This document shows, piece after piece, positions 42,184-54,000 of a DNA stretch of 64,000 nt. Positions within the stretch are counted from its first letter, which is position 1. Every line of letters begins with the position of its first letter. The notes below the pieces were generated by a model, which searched no databases, had not been told where the DNA came from, and was given only the letters and a program-made list of their open reading frames with translations. This DNA comes from Conchocele bisecta (Eukaryota > Mollusca > Bivalvia > Lucinida > Thyasiridae), in the NCBI GenBank assembly GCA_029237695.1, contig CM055275.1:12784899-12848898 (forward strand), given 5' to 3'. The position numbers and the translations under genes were made by a program.

Positions 42184-44844
42184 GTACGTACAGACTCTCT
42201 AATCTTGCCAGCGAAACTACTGTTTTCTTCGTTATATCATGTCCACGCTATCTATTCCGATTTCTGAGTTATTATGTTTTTGTTTGCTCGTGCCACAGAT
42301 CCTCTACCTCCTTTTCCCCATGTTAATTTATCAGAGACAAATCAATTGTTCGTTATGAAATCAATATTGGACCAAATCTTACGAAATAAAAAGATAACAT
42401 TGAATACCATCGAAAGAAATATTGTTTTTGCATTGTTGATATTGCCTTAACATTTGGGCAGGTTTCGCGAAGAAGACAGTAGGTATGGTGCTTTCTTAAG
42501 TTTGTCTGAACTCCCAATGTCAAGATCACTGAGGACGTTTATTTTAATATCAATGCCGTCATTGATGGAACAAAATAGCTTACATGTAGTGATAACGATG
42601 TCCTTGCTTTCTGGTAGTTTTTTCTTTCCCGTTAACGGCACTAACCTACTATTCTATGTATCCTATCAGCACATACAAATGGCTTTGAAATGCAAATAAA
42701 AACACTTGTGATAAGGTAATGTGTGATTAAAGGCATAAACAATGCGTACATAAACAATGACAGTTTTTCACAAACGGTATGATATGTTAACCTAGGGCGC
42801 AACATTTCCGTTAATTGGAGCGGGCGGTTTTGTCTATGATAATTAATTATTGATAGTAGTCTTGTACTTTGTCTGCAGGTGCGAACATTTCTAGGTTGAT
42901 CTATAAAGGACTGAACGATGAGTTAATTGAACGGTACTGGTGTGCCTCATTTCGTTTGTGAAAACTTAATTTTGCATACTTTTTAAGCGTTGAACAAGTG
43001 TTCCCGAAATGATTAGCTTATATATTGCAAGACGTATTATTTTATGTACGAATCTGTTTCAATACGATAACATGTGATTGTTGTAAATAGTTGGTGACAA
43101 TAAAGTGTGCTTGCTAATTGAACAGAATAGTAAGTATATTTTTAGTAGGAATACGGGTGCGGATGTGTGGGGTGAGTTGGGTTGAAAAATGATAAATGAT
43201 ATTACTCGATATTAATATTAGTTTTTCATAATTTCTTTTACAAATAAGAAAATATAAATGGTTTGTGATATTTATATCCCAATTGCTCATGAAATAAGTA
43301 AGCTTCTTGTAAATATCGTATTACGTCATCACTAATATACATGGTAGATCCTTTATTAATTAAACTTTTCGAAAGCCTCGTTGTTTATGCTATCAGTAAA
43401 CTGGTTTAATGAATAGCTTAATTTATTAAATTGTTACACGTTTACAGCGTGTATTTCTTCCTGGTTCCAAAAACGAACGATTGTCTATGGTTTGTATATC
43501 GTTTGATTTCGCCTTCGTTTTAACAATTAGAAAACTGTGTTTTCGCTGGTCTAAACGTGTTAGTACATTGACATGAAATGTATAACACGTTGTATCGTAC
43601 CCTGAAACAATTGAATGATCTTATTCATTGGTAGACTATGGCAAACCAAATGCACAATAATTCCCTAAACCATGGTTTGGAGATAAAACCCTAGTTTAGG
43701 CTCATCAGGGCCTAGTTTAGGATTAAATTTTAATTTGAGATCCTAAATATTAGCTTTCATAGACCCTGAATTAATGTGCACTTGGCGGCTCAATCCATCG
43801 TTTGAACTCTCAAACTAGTGATTATTAAAGCCTAAGCTCGGTTTGAGCTTAAATCCCAGTTTGCAATGCCCACAGTCTATTTTAGGCGCGCCAAATGCAC
43901 AATAATTGCCCAAACCAGGGTTTAGGCTCAATGTGTGGTTTTCATTGGACGAATGTTTCTCAATGTCTAGTTTTGATTGGCTGAAAGAAATTCCTTACCG
44001 CCGGAAGCGTAGTTGTCATTGGTCGGATAATTATTAAAGTCGGGTTTTGTTTTCATTAGCTGTGCGTTTTTGCACATCTGAAATAACAAACAAAGGCAGA
44101 AATGGTGGCAAAACTTAACGTAGGAGAGAAGTTACATTGCCATAGACACTACCTTTCAAGTTTCCACTACTGTTATCAGGCATTGTTGCAACGTATTCAG
44201 TACCAAACATTTTTCCAGACACCGCCGAGTGCACTTTGAATTTTACCTTTTTCCATAGAACTGCGACGTTTCCTCTCACTAGTGTGACGTTATTGACATC
44301 AACGTTGGACGTCCAGTATGTTAATGATGTGAAACGTCTCGCGTGGTTATGTGGGGCTATTGTGATGTGCTGATATATAAGGTACTCAATGCGCTAAATT
44401 GGCATTGCCATTATAAATTTACGGACTGTGTAAATATTTACGTATATATGTTCGTGTAAATTCGCCAACAACGTTATACACGTTGTAACGTTTTCGAAGC
44501 TGTCTTTTTACAGTATGCGTATTCATATGCGTGTGTCATATAAACCATCAATGAATCACCAGCAGCTTAGTTCGGCACTAAGTATTTATCACGAGTGATC
44601 AATGCAAGTAACTCAACACGAACAGTACGAAGTTAGAGAACGAGCTGATATAGAACGAAGACGGGAACGCATGAAGGAACGGGACATTCAGCGTGGTCAA
44701 GATGGAAATATAGGGAGACACGCATAATACCACTGTACCCTTTAAATGTATGATAATATTTCAATTGAAGACACTGCATTTCAGGTGTCCACTATTGTTA
44801 TAAGGATTTGTTACAACGTATTCAAGACCACACATCTTTTCCAG
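42184..44844. repeat. Intron: full repeat unit up to exon a5
   Basis: Standard unit (tail, GTTCCCGAAATGATTAG near 43000, AT-rich part, host repeat 43785-44580 with an internal deletion near 44257 that removes about 80 bases). No gene. Confidence 0.75.
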
Positions 44845-44961
44845 AGATCGACGAATGCATTCCGTCGCCGTGCATGAACGGTGGGAATTGTACTGACGGT
44901 ATTGACTCGTATAACTGCACATGCGCCGACGGTTACTGGGGCACCGAGTGTGAATTTATAG
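44845..44961 (+). CDS. EGF exon a5
   Basis: 117 bp. IDEC start and hydroxylation pattern kept. Met-Asn-Gly in place of Leu-Asn-Gly, DSYNC in place of DTYSC, EFIG end. Divergence sits in surface loops. Confidence 0.86.
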
Positions 44962-45381
44962 GTGAGTCATTACCGACAATAACGTGGCTGTGTCTCAGAT
45001 GATGTATCAGACAATTATGTGGTTGTTCGCTTCACGCACAATAAGTGACACATATATATCAACATCACATTGTCCGTCCTTCCATACGTCCGTCCGGTCC
45101 AACGTCCGGGGCTTAAGAGGTCAAGCGGGTGGCCTAACACAAACAATCGCTTTCATTTATTCATAAGGTCATCAATTCTACTGATGCTTAGGGTTTTTTC
45201 TTTGATCTTCAAACAACGAAAACACCCGATACAACCCCATCCTTATGATGAGTAGATGCTCAAAATATATTTCGATGTTTTATTCGACTCCGGCGTATTG
45301 ATAACGATGTCCTTGCTTTCTGGTCGTCCTGGTTGGCGGGGGTAATGCATTGACATTTTGTTGATAACATCATTATTTCAG

Positions 45382-45433
45382 AAAGTTGCTTTTCTGAGCC
45401 GTGTCAAAATGGCGCCACCTGCACTCCAGTGGC
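45382..45433 (+). pseudogene. EGF exon b5, truncated
   Basis: Acceptor and first 17 codons ([17 protein letters not shown]) are intact. At CCAGTGGC the exon switches to the intron sequence CTAACACAAACTATCGC that normally follows exon a. GTGGC is common to both partners, so a 5-base microhomology joined them. There is no donor site, and the exon must be skipped for the frame to survive, which the phase 1-1 pattern allows. Confidence 0.85.
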
Positions 45434-46996
45434 CTAACACAAACTATCGCTTTGATTTATTCTGTAGGCTCATAAATTATAATGATGCTTAGCGGCTTTT
45501 TCTTTGATCTTCAAACAACGAAAACACCCCATACAACCAAAATGTTGGTCCATCCGTCCTTCCGTCCGTCCGGACCGTCAGTCCTTTTCGACTGAGAATT
45601 TGTCAATTTTACCTTGTAAGCCATAAAACATTAAACCCTGCTAGCTACACACCTGAAATCTTGTATGTAGCTTCCATATGACGAGTAGATGCGTAAAGTA
45701 TATTTCGATGTTGTATTCGACTCCGGTGTGTTGGATTATCTCCACCTTTTCGACTTAGAATTTGGTAATTTTGCCTTGTAACTTGGAAAACTTTTAAACC
45801 CTAATAGCTACCGACATGAAAATTGGGTTGTGGCTTCCTTATGATGAGTAAATGCGCAAAGTTTACGTTTGGATTTTTGCTTTGACCCCCGGGCCATGGA
45901 TGATCTCCTTTTTTCGACTTGGAATTTTGCCTCATTTATTTTCAAAGCTGTATGTGGGGAATCCGTGTTCTATGAACACATTTTCTAGTTATTGGATGAA
46001 TTACCAGTGCCATATGATATTATATATATGCAAGATGTACCAAAGTACATGGTAACATAATATGTGATAATCCGGGGAGATTATTTGGTTTGGCATAATG
46101 TGTCACCTTATCTATACATGTACACGTTATAACAACATGCTAAACATCATCCTGTTTGATTAACTAAGTTAAATATTTGTGTAACCATCGATTGAAAAAC
46201 AGGTCTATACAGTCACGTAATATTGAAAAAATGACAGGCGTTGCTCACATTTCATTCTCACCTGAGACCCAGGGCCTTTACATGTAATCCCTTAATTCTC
46301 CAAGTTTGATCATATTTGGGAACAATGTGTGCCTACTGTCTGTTTCACGAAACCTGTCCACATGGTACTGCTATATATGCATGTACTATGCAAAAACAAT
46401 ACTTGTTTCGATAATATTAAATTTTATCACAATTTTCATATCTTGAAATTTTGTCCAATGTTGATTTTATTGTGAAAATAAATGTCCCCATTGTAAATCT
46501 CCATAAAGAGATGTGTATGTATGGGGATTTAACATTGGAACTTTTTTTCAAATTTCAGAAATATTTAACCGATTTTCAAAATTGAACTATTGTTTTCTTC
46601 GTTATATCATTCGCTCTACCTCCTTCCCCCCATGTTAAATGAGCAAAGACAAATACATTTTCCGCTATGAAATCAATAGTGGACCACATTTTACGAAATA
46701 AAAATATAAAATCTAATATCATCGAAGAAAAAATAGTTGTTACATGGTTGATATAGCCGTAAAATTTGGGCAGGTTTAGCGAAGCAGGCAGTATGTATGG
46801 TGCTTTCTTTCGCATACAACGCTCGTGTGAACACCTAATGTCAAGATTACGGAGGATTTACGTTTATTTTAGTATCAATGCCGTCATTGATGGGATAAAT
46901 AGCTTACATGTAATGATAATGATGTCCTTACTTTCTGGTAGTCGTGGTTGGCGAGTGTAATGCTTTTACATTTTGTTGATAACATCATTATTTCAG
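45434..46996. other. Intron, long variant before b6
   Basis: Post-a sequence again, short CCGT run near 45555-45572, then the block shared with 33255-34560. No gene. Confidence 0.75.
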
Positions 46997-47104
46997 ACAG
47001 TTGCTTTTCTGAGCCGTGTCAAAATGGTGCCACCTGCACTCCAGTGGCAAACAACTACACGTGTACATGTACACCGGGATACACTGGCATAAACTGTGAA
47101 ATCG
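46997..47104 (+). CDS. EGF exon b6, mosaic
   Basis: 108 bp. The body matches b3 ([25 protein letters not shown]), while the last codons and the preceding intron are of the b2 type (EIG end). O-fucose and N-glycan motifs kept. Donor GTACGT, after which the intron is unlike all others. Confidence 0.86.
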
Positions 47105-47955
47105 GTACGTACAGTTCACCGGTAAATGCCGGCTATTGAAACAAAATATCTGCAATCAATGGCGGCGGTTCCAGGCGGAGTCGAAAACGAACATGTTTGG
47201 AAATCACCTCCGAAACATAATCGTCTGGATTGGTAATGACTTGACTAAGAAAATGAAAGTTAGATTTTTAAAAATCGGTCCAGGTTATTCACGAATTTAT
47301 ACTCGTTTATGTAGGGATAACGTCAGGTATTATTTGTTATGTCGTGAGTAGGCACAAACTGTTTTTTATAAGAATAAAGTAAAGTGTATAATTGAATCAC
47401 TATTTTACCAGTTCCCGTAGTGAATGTGCATGATCACGTAGTTACAACAACAACAGCAATGGCAGAACGTGTGAAAAGCCTTGCATGATAAACTTGATAG
47501 CAACATACACTAGGCCGGTATTCTCTGTTTAGTTTAAACCATATGTATTACATTATAAGTCGTAAAGTAACAATACATGTTATGAAACAAAGTAAGAGTG
47601 TATGGATTAGAAAACAAGCTTAATGATACTTCACCGCTGTCAGTATGAGTACAATATACATGGTTATTGTCAGGCAGGTCATGACTAGTTAATTTCCAAA
47701 GATGACTGAAATAACAATTGATCATTTATATTTTAAATAAATGAAAATGTGTGTAGATTGTTGGTAGAATATGTTTTATAGCAGTATTTATAATTATCCC
47801 GTCAACACAGTGCGTATGTGCCGTGAAACACGGTGCCGTGAAACTTGTTTGATATCCTGTCAATACGACCTAATCACTGTGTATGAATATTTGCGGTGGC
47901 TGGTGTTATATGTTTGCACTTTACAGCCATTTGTAGGTGTTGACGGTATAAATAG
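47105..47955. other. Intron, unique sequence
   Basis: The first intron that is not unit repeat: the exon duplication block ends just downstream of b6. No gene; a 71-codon open frame at 47136 has no supporting features. Confidence 0.6.
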
Positions 47956-48096
47956 GATAGTAGGTTAGTGCCGTCAATGGGAAAAAAGATCTGGCCTGGC
48001 ACGGAAACGGGATGTGCTCGGCAGAACCTCGCCCATCCCGTTTCCTAAGCCTTGCCAGATATTGTGTTCCCATTCACGGCACTAACCTACTATTCT
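47956..48096. mobile_element. Fold-back element (MITE-like), 141 bp
   Basis: Arms GATAGTAGGTTAGTGCCGTC... and ...ACGGCACTAACCTACTATTC are complementary, and inner parts (GGCCTGGCACGGAAACGGGAT / ATCCCGTTTCCTAAGCC...) also pair. One end of the same family is in the introns after b1-b4. Confidence 0.8.
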
Positions 48097-48123
48097 CTAT
48101 ATATTTTCCTTATTTCTGAACCA

Positions 48124-48195
48124 AAGTATATGTTGTGACCACTCATTTGAACCGTCTCGGCGAGACGGTTCAAATGGTAGTCACTACATATACTT
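48124..48195. mobile_element. 72-bp near-perfect palindrome
   Basis: Arms of about 35 bases, AAGTATATGTTGTGACCACT... against its complement with three mismatches, meeting at CCGTCTCGGCGAGACGG. Only about 30 bases from the previous fold-back element. Confidence 0.82.
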
Positions 48196-48551
48196 CTGAT
48201 GAGAAATAAAGAAATTTATTAATTGTTTCCATAAAACATTGTGTATCTTCAGATTGTAAAGGGTTTCATTGGGTATTTTGACTTGTGTGTCTAATATTGT
48301 CAATAACTTCACGTTCAGTATTTCAATAAGAACGTAGAGAGTACACACATATGATGATTAATGTTAGCGAAAGTTAACGATTGTATGCGAAGTTTGATAA
48401 GGTGGGCAGAGACTGGTGGAGACGAGATAACTGGGGGTAAAGGGATGTATATGTGCAATCTTGTATTTTTCATTCGAAGCCTGCATTCCTTGTGATGAGG
48501 ACACGGAGAGGGACATGATGGTGCATTCTCTATTTATCCTGTAATTTTCAG
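48196..48551. other. Intron, no feature seen
   Basis: AT-rich, ends in TTATCCTGTAATTTTCAG before the next exon. A segment resembling part of that exon (CCTTGTGATGAGGACACGGAG at 48488-48508, compared with CCTTGTGATGAGGATGAGGAG at 48566-48586) precedes it by about 80 bases. Confidence 0.55.
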
Positions 48552-48689
48552 CCGGAGACTGCACCCCTTGTGATGAGGATGAGGAGACGGAAATGACACA
48601 TAAGATATGCGACCCAGACACACATACGTGCGTGTGTGATGACGGGTACATCGAAAGTGAGGATTCGGATGATTGTGGAAAATGCGTCG
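48552..48689 (+). CDS. Seven-cysteine EGF-like exon
   Basis: 138 bp, acceptor TTTTCAG, donor GTAAGT, phase 1-1. Codes 46 residues, very acidic (DEDEETE, ESEDSDD). The CVCDDGY core matches the Cys4-x-Cys5-x-x-Gly-Tyr part of EGF modules, and seven Cys in all (CTPC at the start, CGKC at the end) make it unlike types a and b. It could be a degenerate EGF or a module split over two exons. Position and phase place it in the same gene. Confidence 0.7.
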
Positions 48690-48816
48690 GTAAGTATGGT
48701 GGCATATATTGTCATCGAGATATCGAGACATAATTCATCACAAAGTGTTCACATAAAATGCGTCGGTAAGTTACGTAATAGTTATATTTCATATATTGAC
48801 TTACTCATACATATAT

Positions 48817-49920
48817 CTACTGTCTGTTCCACGTTTTGCTGCCGACGAGGTATTAAGCACATTAAATCTAAAAAATAGTTCAAAGTACTTTTTTATCAAT
48901 AACAAAAAAGTCCCCCTCCGCAAACAAATTAATTTTATGAAATTCCATCAAATATTGATTTTATTGCGAAAAAAGATTTTCCTAAGGGAATTTAACATGG
49001 GGGCTAAAAATAGATTTTTTTAAAAATATGTTTTGTGTTCATGGACCGATTTTCAAAATCTAACTTTTGTTTTCTTAATTAGCCCCAATTCTCATGGATT
49101 CGTGCCTTCTCATTGATTCGTGCCCCTAGAAAACAAGTGAATAAGCATATTCTAAGAATAGTGTTAATTGAAAATTATTTTAAAAAGGTATTTTAAGTTG
49201 TTTCCCATGGTTTTCTAAGTTACAGTTACATAAAATTGTGATTTACCACCTATTTTGTGATTTTTCTACATACTTCCTTAATCTGAAGAGGGTCTGTTCG
49301 CAAATGATGCATACAATGTGATATATGTTGATTTCTATGTGAATCTAAACATCACCATATTTAAATTTGATTCATCTAGGCAGCAACACTTCTTTATTGT
49401 ATGAGTGATCAAGGAATGCCACTCAAGTGTGCAAAAGGTTGTAGGGCACGAACCTGATGAGAAGTTTCAAGATAAATTAGGCGACTTGGGTGGGTTATTT
49501 CTAGGGACTCTAAGACTTGCATAAACAACTATTTTCGTGAATTCCTTATGTGCACTCATAATCAAGTGTTTCGAACTTTGTGTTGATTTATACATTTCCA
49601 GGAATAAATCAGAATATAACACACAATATGAATTTATGTGCTTAGGGGCACGGATCCATGAGAATAGGGACATACATCATTTTCAAGCTATCTCGCAAGG
49701 TTTCGGAGTCAATTTCTTCCTTCAGGATCAAAAAACGAAAAGTTTTGGAAATTGATTCCCCATGTTAAATCGTTTGTTCGCAATAAAATCAATATTTGAT
49801 GGAATTTCGTGAAATTCTTTTTTTGGGGAGGGTGATTTTTTTTGTTATTGATGAAAAAGTACTTACTTTTAAATATTTTTTAGATTTTATGTGTTTAATG
49901 GCCAAATGTTCGTCAATAAG
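48817..49920. mobile_element. Long member of the TACTGTCTGTTCCACG element family
   Basis: The left arm (CTACTGTCTGTTCCACGTTT, then TTTTTATCAATAACAAAAAAG and ATTCCATCAAATATTGATTTT) pairs with the complement at 49780-49920 over about 150 bases; the outermost right tip is lost. The 800-base interior has no transposase and includes a piece with CATGGATTCGTGCC repeated inversely at 49645-49663 (CACGGATCCATGAG). Probably a non-autonomous DNA transposon. Confidence 0.7.
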
Positions 49921-50537
49921 GCGGAACCTCCGGTTTTAAATATACCTTTATACGCAGTGAACTAGTTAATGATTAATTTAAACCAATCACCGGCTAGCTT
50001 CGCTCTCCACCTATTTCACATATTGCAGGATTGAACCCCAATAAGTTACATATTACCAGTTAATGACTACATGTTCGACTGAAATGGAGAAACAATACTC
50101 GGATGGAAGACTGCGTTATTAACATGGCTAATTAGTAAGTGTTATAGTTCACAGATTGAATATTTCTGAACAGGTTGCGTGACACGTGAATTCCTGACAA
50201 CAAGCAGTGCTGTCTGGATATAAATATACATTTCTACGTACCGGAGCATTTAGTGAATAAATATATTAGATATTGGATAATTAATACGCTATATGTGATC
50301 AATTCAGATGAAATGCTATCATTTCATTGGTCGAGAAACTAGGGCATACAATAACTAACAGCTATAGTTCACATATTGAATGTGTAATAAATTATTTTCA
50401 AGCAAAAAATTAGTTTATTAAATATTCAATATATGAACTATAACTTACATATTATTTACTCAGCCCAGCCACGAAGTTCCGCCCCTCAATATATTTCGAA
50501 TCGCTTTGCTAGTATGTGATTGGCGGTGTGACAGGAA

Positions 50538-50744
50538 CTACTGTCTGTTCCACGTTTTGCTGCCGACGAACTTTTGGCCATTAAACATATTAAATCTAAA
50601 CAATATTTAAAAGTAAGTACTTTTTTATCAATAACAAAAAAGTCACCCTGCCCAAACAATTTTACTTACTTTTAAATGTTTTTTAGATTTAATGTGTTTA
50701 ATAGCTAAATGTTCGTCGGCAGCAAAACGTGGAACAGACAGTAG
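50538..50744. mobile_element. Short MITE of the TACTGTCTGTTCCACG family
   Basis: 207 bp with arms of about 90 bases: CTACTGTCTGTTCCACGTTT at the left and its exact complement at the right, then ATTAAACATATTAAATCT and the complementary TTAGATTTAATGTGTTTAAT. Same termini as 48817-49920 but deleted inside. Confidence 0.85.
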
Positions 50745-50782
50745 TGTAGCTACTCGTTTCCGCTTTATAAGCTTTATTATAA

Positions 50783-50927
50783 GTTATTGTGATTCTACAC
50801 AGGCTACATTGTATATGGTGTAATATTGCCCGTCTGGAGGTATGTTCACCCGAGGCGATAGCCTCGGGTGAACATACCTTCAGACGGGCAATATTACATC
50901 ATATAGCCTGTGTAGAATCACAATAAC
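50783..50927. mobile_element. 145-bp near-perfect palindrome
   Basis: Arms of about 70 bases from GTTATTGTGATTCTACACAG to its complement, centred on CACCCGAGGCGATAGCCTCGGGTG. GC-rich centre, AT-rich ends. 38 bases from the preceding MITE. Confidence 0.87.
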
Positions 50928-51359
50928 GTATTTGTCATATATATTTGTCAATATATTGCACTATATCGCTTCACCACGGAAAATGTATCCGGAATAATGT
51001 TTCCATTTCGTGCACTAAACAATAGCAATATATTGCACTATATCGCTGCACCACGGAATATTTATCCGGAATAACTTTTCCATTTCGCGCACTAAACTAT
51101 AGCAATACATTACAGGGCTTTGATGTTCATACTTCGGAAGATTGTTATTGAGAGAAATTTCTACAACATGAGATTAAAATAGTATCATGAACTCACTTAA
51201 CACTCACTCGTGTATAAGAAAAAGTCTTAGGTAACTCTCCTCGAAGTAGAAAATAAACAAAGAACGTTTCAAACGCAAATGTGGAAATATGACTCCGGCA
51301 TAACATTTATGTAATGTAATGCAATTAGAGTTTTGTACTCAGTACTTGTATCGTTGCAG

Positions 51360-51488
51360 ATATTGATGAATGCGAAACAGGGGACGATGACTGTGGTGAC
51401 TATCAGATGTGTTTCAACCAAATCGGTGATTTCTACTGTGAATGCATTTATGGTTTTAAATACAACGCCGATACTGAAATGTGCGAAG
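51360..51488 (+). CDS. Calcium-binding EGF exon
   Basis: 129 bp, acceptor GTTGCAG, donor GTACGT, phase 1-1. DIDEC start, Cys spacing 6-5-8-1-12, hydroxylation pattern C-F-N-x3-D-F-Y-C-E-C present. This is the fibrillin-like cbEGF form, different from types a and b. Last exon of the gene that I can identify in the window. Confidence 0.86.
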
Positions 51489-53335
51489 GTACGTATTATA
51501 AATGAACGACGATAGTAAGTTGCTTGAGGTCAAACGACGAGTCCAGAAATAGGTAAAACAAATTAATTATCATATCATAGCCTCATCTTCGTGGATAATA
51601 ATAACACGGTACGTATAAAGGACGTGCATGTAAATGATAGTTATTGTTCATATATGAAATATTTAATAAATTAATTTTGTAGCATAATATGTGAACTATA
51701 ACGTACTTATCGTTTACCCAGCCCAGTCGTGAACCTCCGCCCATAACAGTGATTTTTAGATTTTACACTGGGCCATGGATTATATATCTTGCCAGTTTGG
51801 ACTCAGAATTTTGACTTCTTTACTATCAAAGTGATATGAGGGGCATCGTGTTCTACAAACACCTTCTCCAGTTTCTTTTCCATTCTTTAGTTATGACATT
51901 TGCGGATAAAATAAACAATACGTTACCATTACCGGACTAGCTAATTGACATTTATATTTTTTTATATCAAATGTGCATAGTCAGTCTGATATCAGGGGCG
52001 ATAACCGTGTTTCCTTAATGGAAGCAACTACATTGTATTTATTAGTGGATGACTGTGCGATTATCATACTTTATAATATGTAGATATAGAGAATACCAGG
52101 CTAGTGTCATTGATATCAAGTTTATCAGGCAAGGCTAGGAAACGCGTAGGAATTCCGAGGCTTGCCGAGGAATTCCTACCGTTTCCGAGCCGAGCCTGAT
52201 AAATTTGATATCAAATGACAGTAGCCTGGTATTATATTTATCAGGTAACGTCTTATGCTCGAAAAGTGACCAAAGATGACATCGTTATCTATGGATAGAA
52301 CGCGGACTTGTTTAAGTTGCGTCATTACACTGACGTCATTCGGTAACGTCACGTGACGTCAACCGACCAATGGAACGTCAGTTTCCACTTCGTTGTAACC
52401 CGGATGTTTGTATCAGGGCAATGCCTGATACAACACTATGTTATCAGTCAGTACGTATTCGGTCAATGCAGGGCAGGTTACCTGATAAAATTAAGTATTC
52501 AGATGACGCATTTAGTTGATATAAGTAACTTAAAATGTCCTGCCACATTTGCATATTAAAATAGCCTGATATAATCACGCATCTCCATCAGTTAAATAAA
52601 GATTACCAAATGAGAATATATGTATAGCGGGCACTCGCAATTTGTATTCACTTATACAACCTCCATTCAACTTTGAAGTCTTCAACCTTTTGTTTTGTAA
52701 ATGAGGTTATGTCGATCGCAGCACTGACACATTTTGTCAGTTGAATTTTTTAAAACACGGGACTTACGTCATACATGTACAAGCAATTCTAGCACCTTAG
52801 CTTGATCTCCTTTTCAGTGTAATAATTGTTTTGTTTTGTTTCATTTATGTTATTGCACATGTTTCCGTAGTCTAAGGGTGCGACGATTAACCGCCCTACT
52901 CGATTATTAGCGATTTGTAAGTCCATGGTTCCGTGCAATCTTCAGAAAAGGTCATAGAACGGAAATATATTTATCATTTTGGCCCTTCCAACTATCTATT
53001 TTAACTCGTTGTTATTGTTGTTGTTACTGATGTGAAATTCTCTCGCTTTCCACTGTAGATTAATTATTAGTAAATATGTCGCCTACAAATACATACTGCG
53101 AAGAACTTCATGACGTTAAGTTCTTTGATTAAATCTGTTGGAATAGTTACACAATTATGTACTTAATTCACTCCTATAAATAACAATACCTGTCAACTAT
53201 CTTATATTATTGACATAACCGTTATAGATCACATGTACACTCCCGCCTGCGATTCTCTTACCAATAATTGCAATCCAGCGGTCCTTGAATTGCAATTCGT
53301 CCCCTCTGAAATTGCAGTCTATTGCGATCCAATCG
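51489..53335. other. Probable intron, with one fold-back element
   Basis: AT-rich sequence with no exon recognised. TTACACTGGGCCATGGATTA (51755) belongs to the ATAATCC/GGATTAT repeat family seen at 33300, 45700 and 58030. An open frame at 53233 after CCGTTATAG runs into a minisatellite and is not supported as an exon. Confidence 0.5.
52092..52233. mobile_element. 142-bp fold-back element
   Basis: Arms AATACCAGGCTAGTGTCATT... and ...AATGACAGTAGCCTGGTATT pair over about 65 bases with a few mismatches, including inner GTAGGAATTCC/GGAATTCCTAC. The organisation is the same as 47956-48096 (terminal arms, TTTCC-type inner arms), but the sequence is different. Confidence 0.83.
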
Positions 53336-53339
53336 CGGT

Positions 53340-53455
53340 CCCGTTTTTGCGGTCATTCTTTCGCGATACCGTTTGTGCCGTCATTCTTTCGCGGTCCAGT
53401 TTGTGCGGTCATTCTTTCGCGAAACCGTTTGTGCAGTCATTCTTTCGCTATTTGC
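53340..53455. repeat. 27-bp minisatellite with TCATTCTTTCGCG
   Basis: Four units containing TTTGTGCGGTCATTCTTTCGCG. The TCATTCTTTCGC core recurs once at about 60639 next to the recombinase gene. Confidence 0.75.
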
Positions 53456-54000
53456 GGTAAAAACTTACCGTATCATCGTATAGTATAGTTTGTTTACATT
53501 ATACAAACGTACTATACGAATATTATACAAACATACGATATCCGTTCGTATATACGATATATACGTACGGATATGGTATGAATATACAGTAGGTCATCGT
53601 GCGGTGAAAATATACCGATGCACCGGTTCATTTCGCATGTAAACATCCGGTTTTCATTTCGATCATCTGCCAAAATTATAATTTTTTCCAAATGAATAAA
53701 TTTCAGTTTTACGATACGGTAACAATTAAAAACTGAGGATTGTGAAGTACGTTATCACAGTGCAAATACATGTGTGTTCAATACAGTAATTCATCAGTAA
53801 TTCATCATTGTACTCCGCACCACCGCCGGGGACACAAAACAATGATCCCTCACACTCACCAGCCATCTACATTTGGCGTCCTAAAAGTTCCGGTCTATAT
53901 CCCACAGTGGGAACAATGTGTATCACCACCACCACCAGTTTTTGTCTATGACTACACTACACCCCCCCCCCCCGACCACCATTTATGTCTGTAACGCAGG
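53456..54000. other. AT-rich stretch, no gene seen
   Basis: Contains ATACGA/TCGTAT-rich palindromic bits near 53500-53580 and a C12-type homopolymer at about 53960-53972. No coding signal. Confidence 0.45.

Larger units (their letters stand above)
48690..51359. other. Large intron with fold-back elements
   Basis: Contains the elements listed separately at 48817-49920, 50538-50744 and 50783-50927. A short duplication of the exon's last bases and donor (AAAATGCGTCGGTAAGT) occurs at 48756-48772, giving a decoy donor 80 bases downstream. No gene. Confidence 0.65.
22004..51488 (+). other. Host gene region: extracellular multi-EGF protein, exon array
   Basis: Eleven full or partial exons of two duplicated EGF types (a1, b1, a2, b2, a3, b3, a4, b4, a5, b5 truncated, b6) are followed by a seven-cysteine EGF-like exon and a calcium-binding EGF exon. 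Every exon begins after AG with the last two bases of a codon and ends with one base before GT (phase 1-1), the classic arrangement of EGF modules. Donors are GTGAGT after type a and GTACGT after type b, so the two types come from an ancestral a-b pair. The product would be secreted or a membrane ectodomain with repeated modules, as in fibropellin or Notch-like proteins. Which of these cannot be told. Start and end of the gene lie outside the window or were not found. Confidence 0.82.

Noticed and set aside
47136..47351. 71-codon frame after exon b6
   Set aside because: Starts in the intron just after the exon b6 donor; no domain, no splice acceptor, and base composition like the surrounding intron.
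53233..53460. Possible exon after CCGTTATAG
   Set aside because: The frame lies mostly in a 27-bp minisatellite and shows no EGF or other domain.
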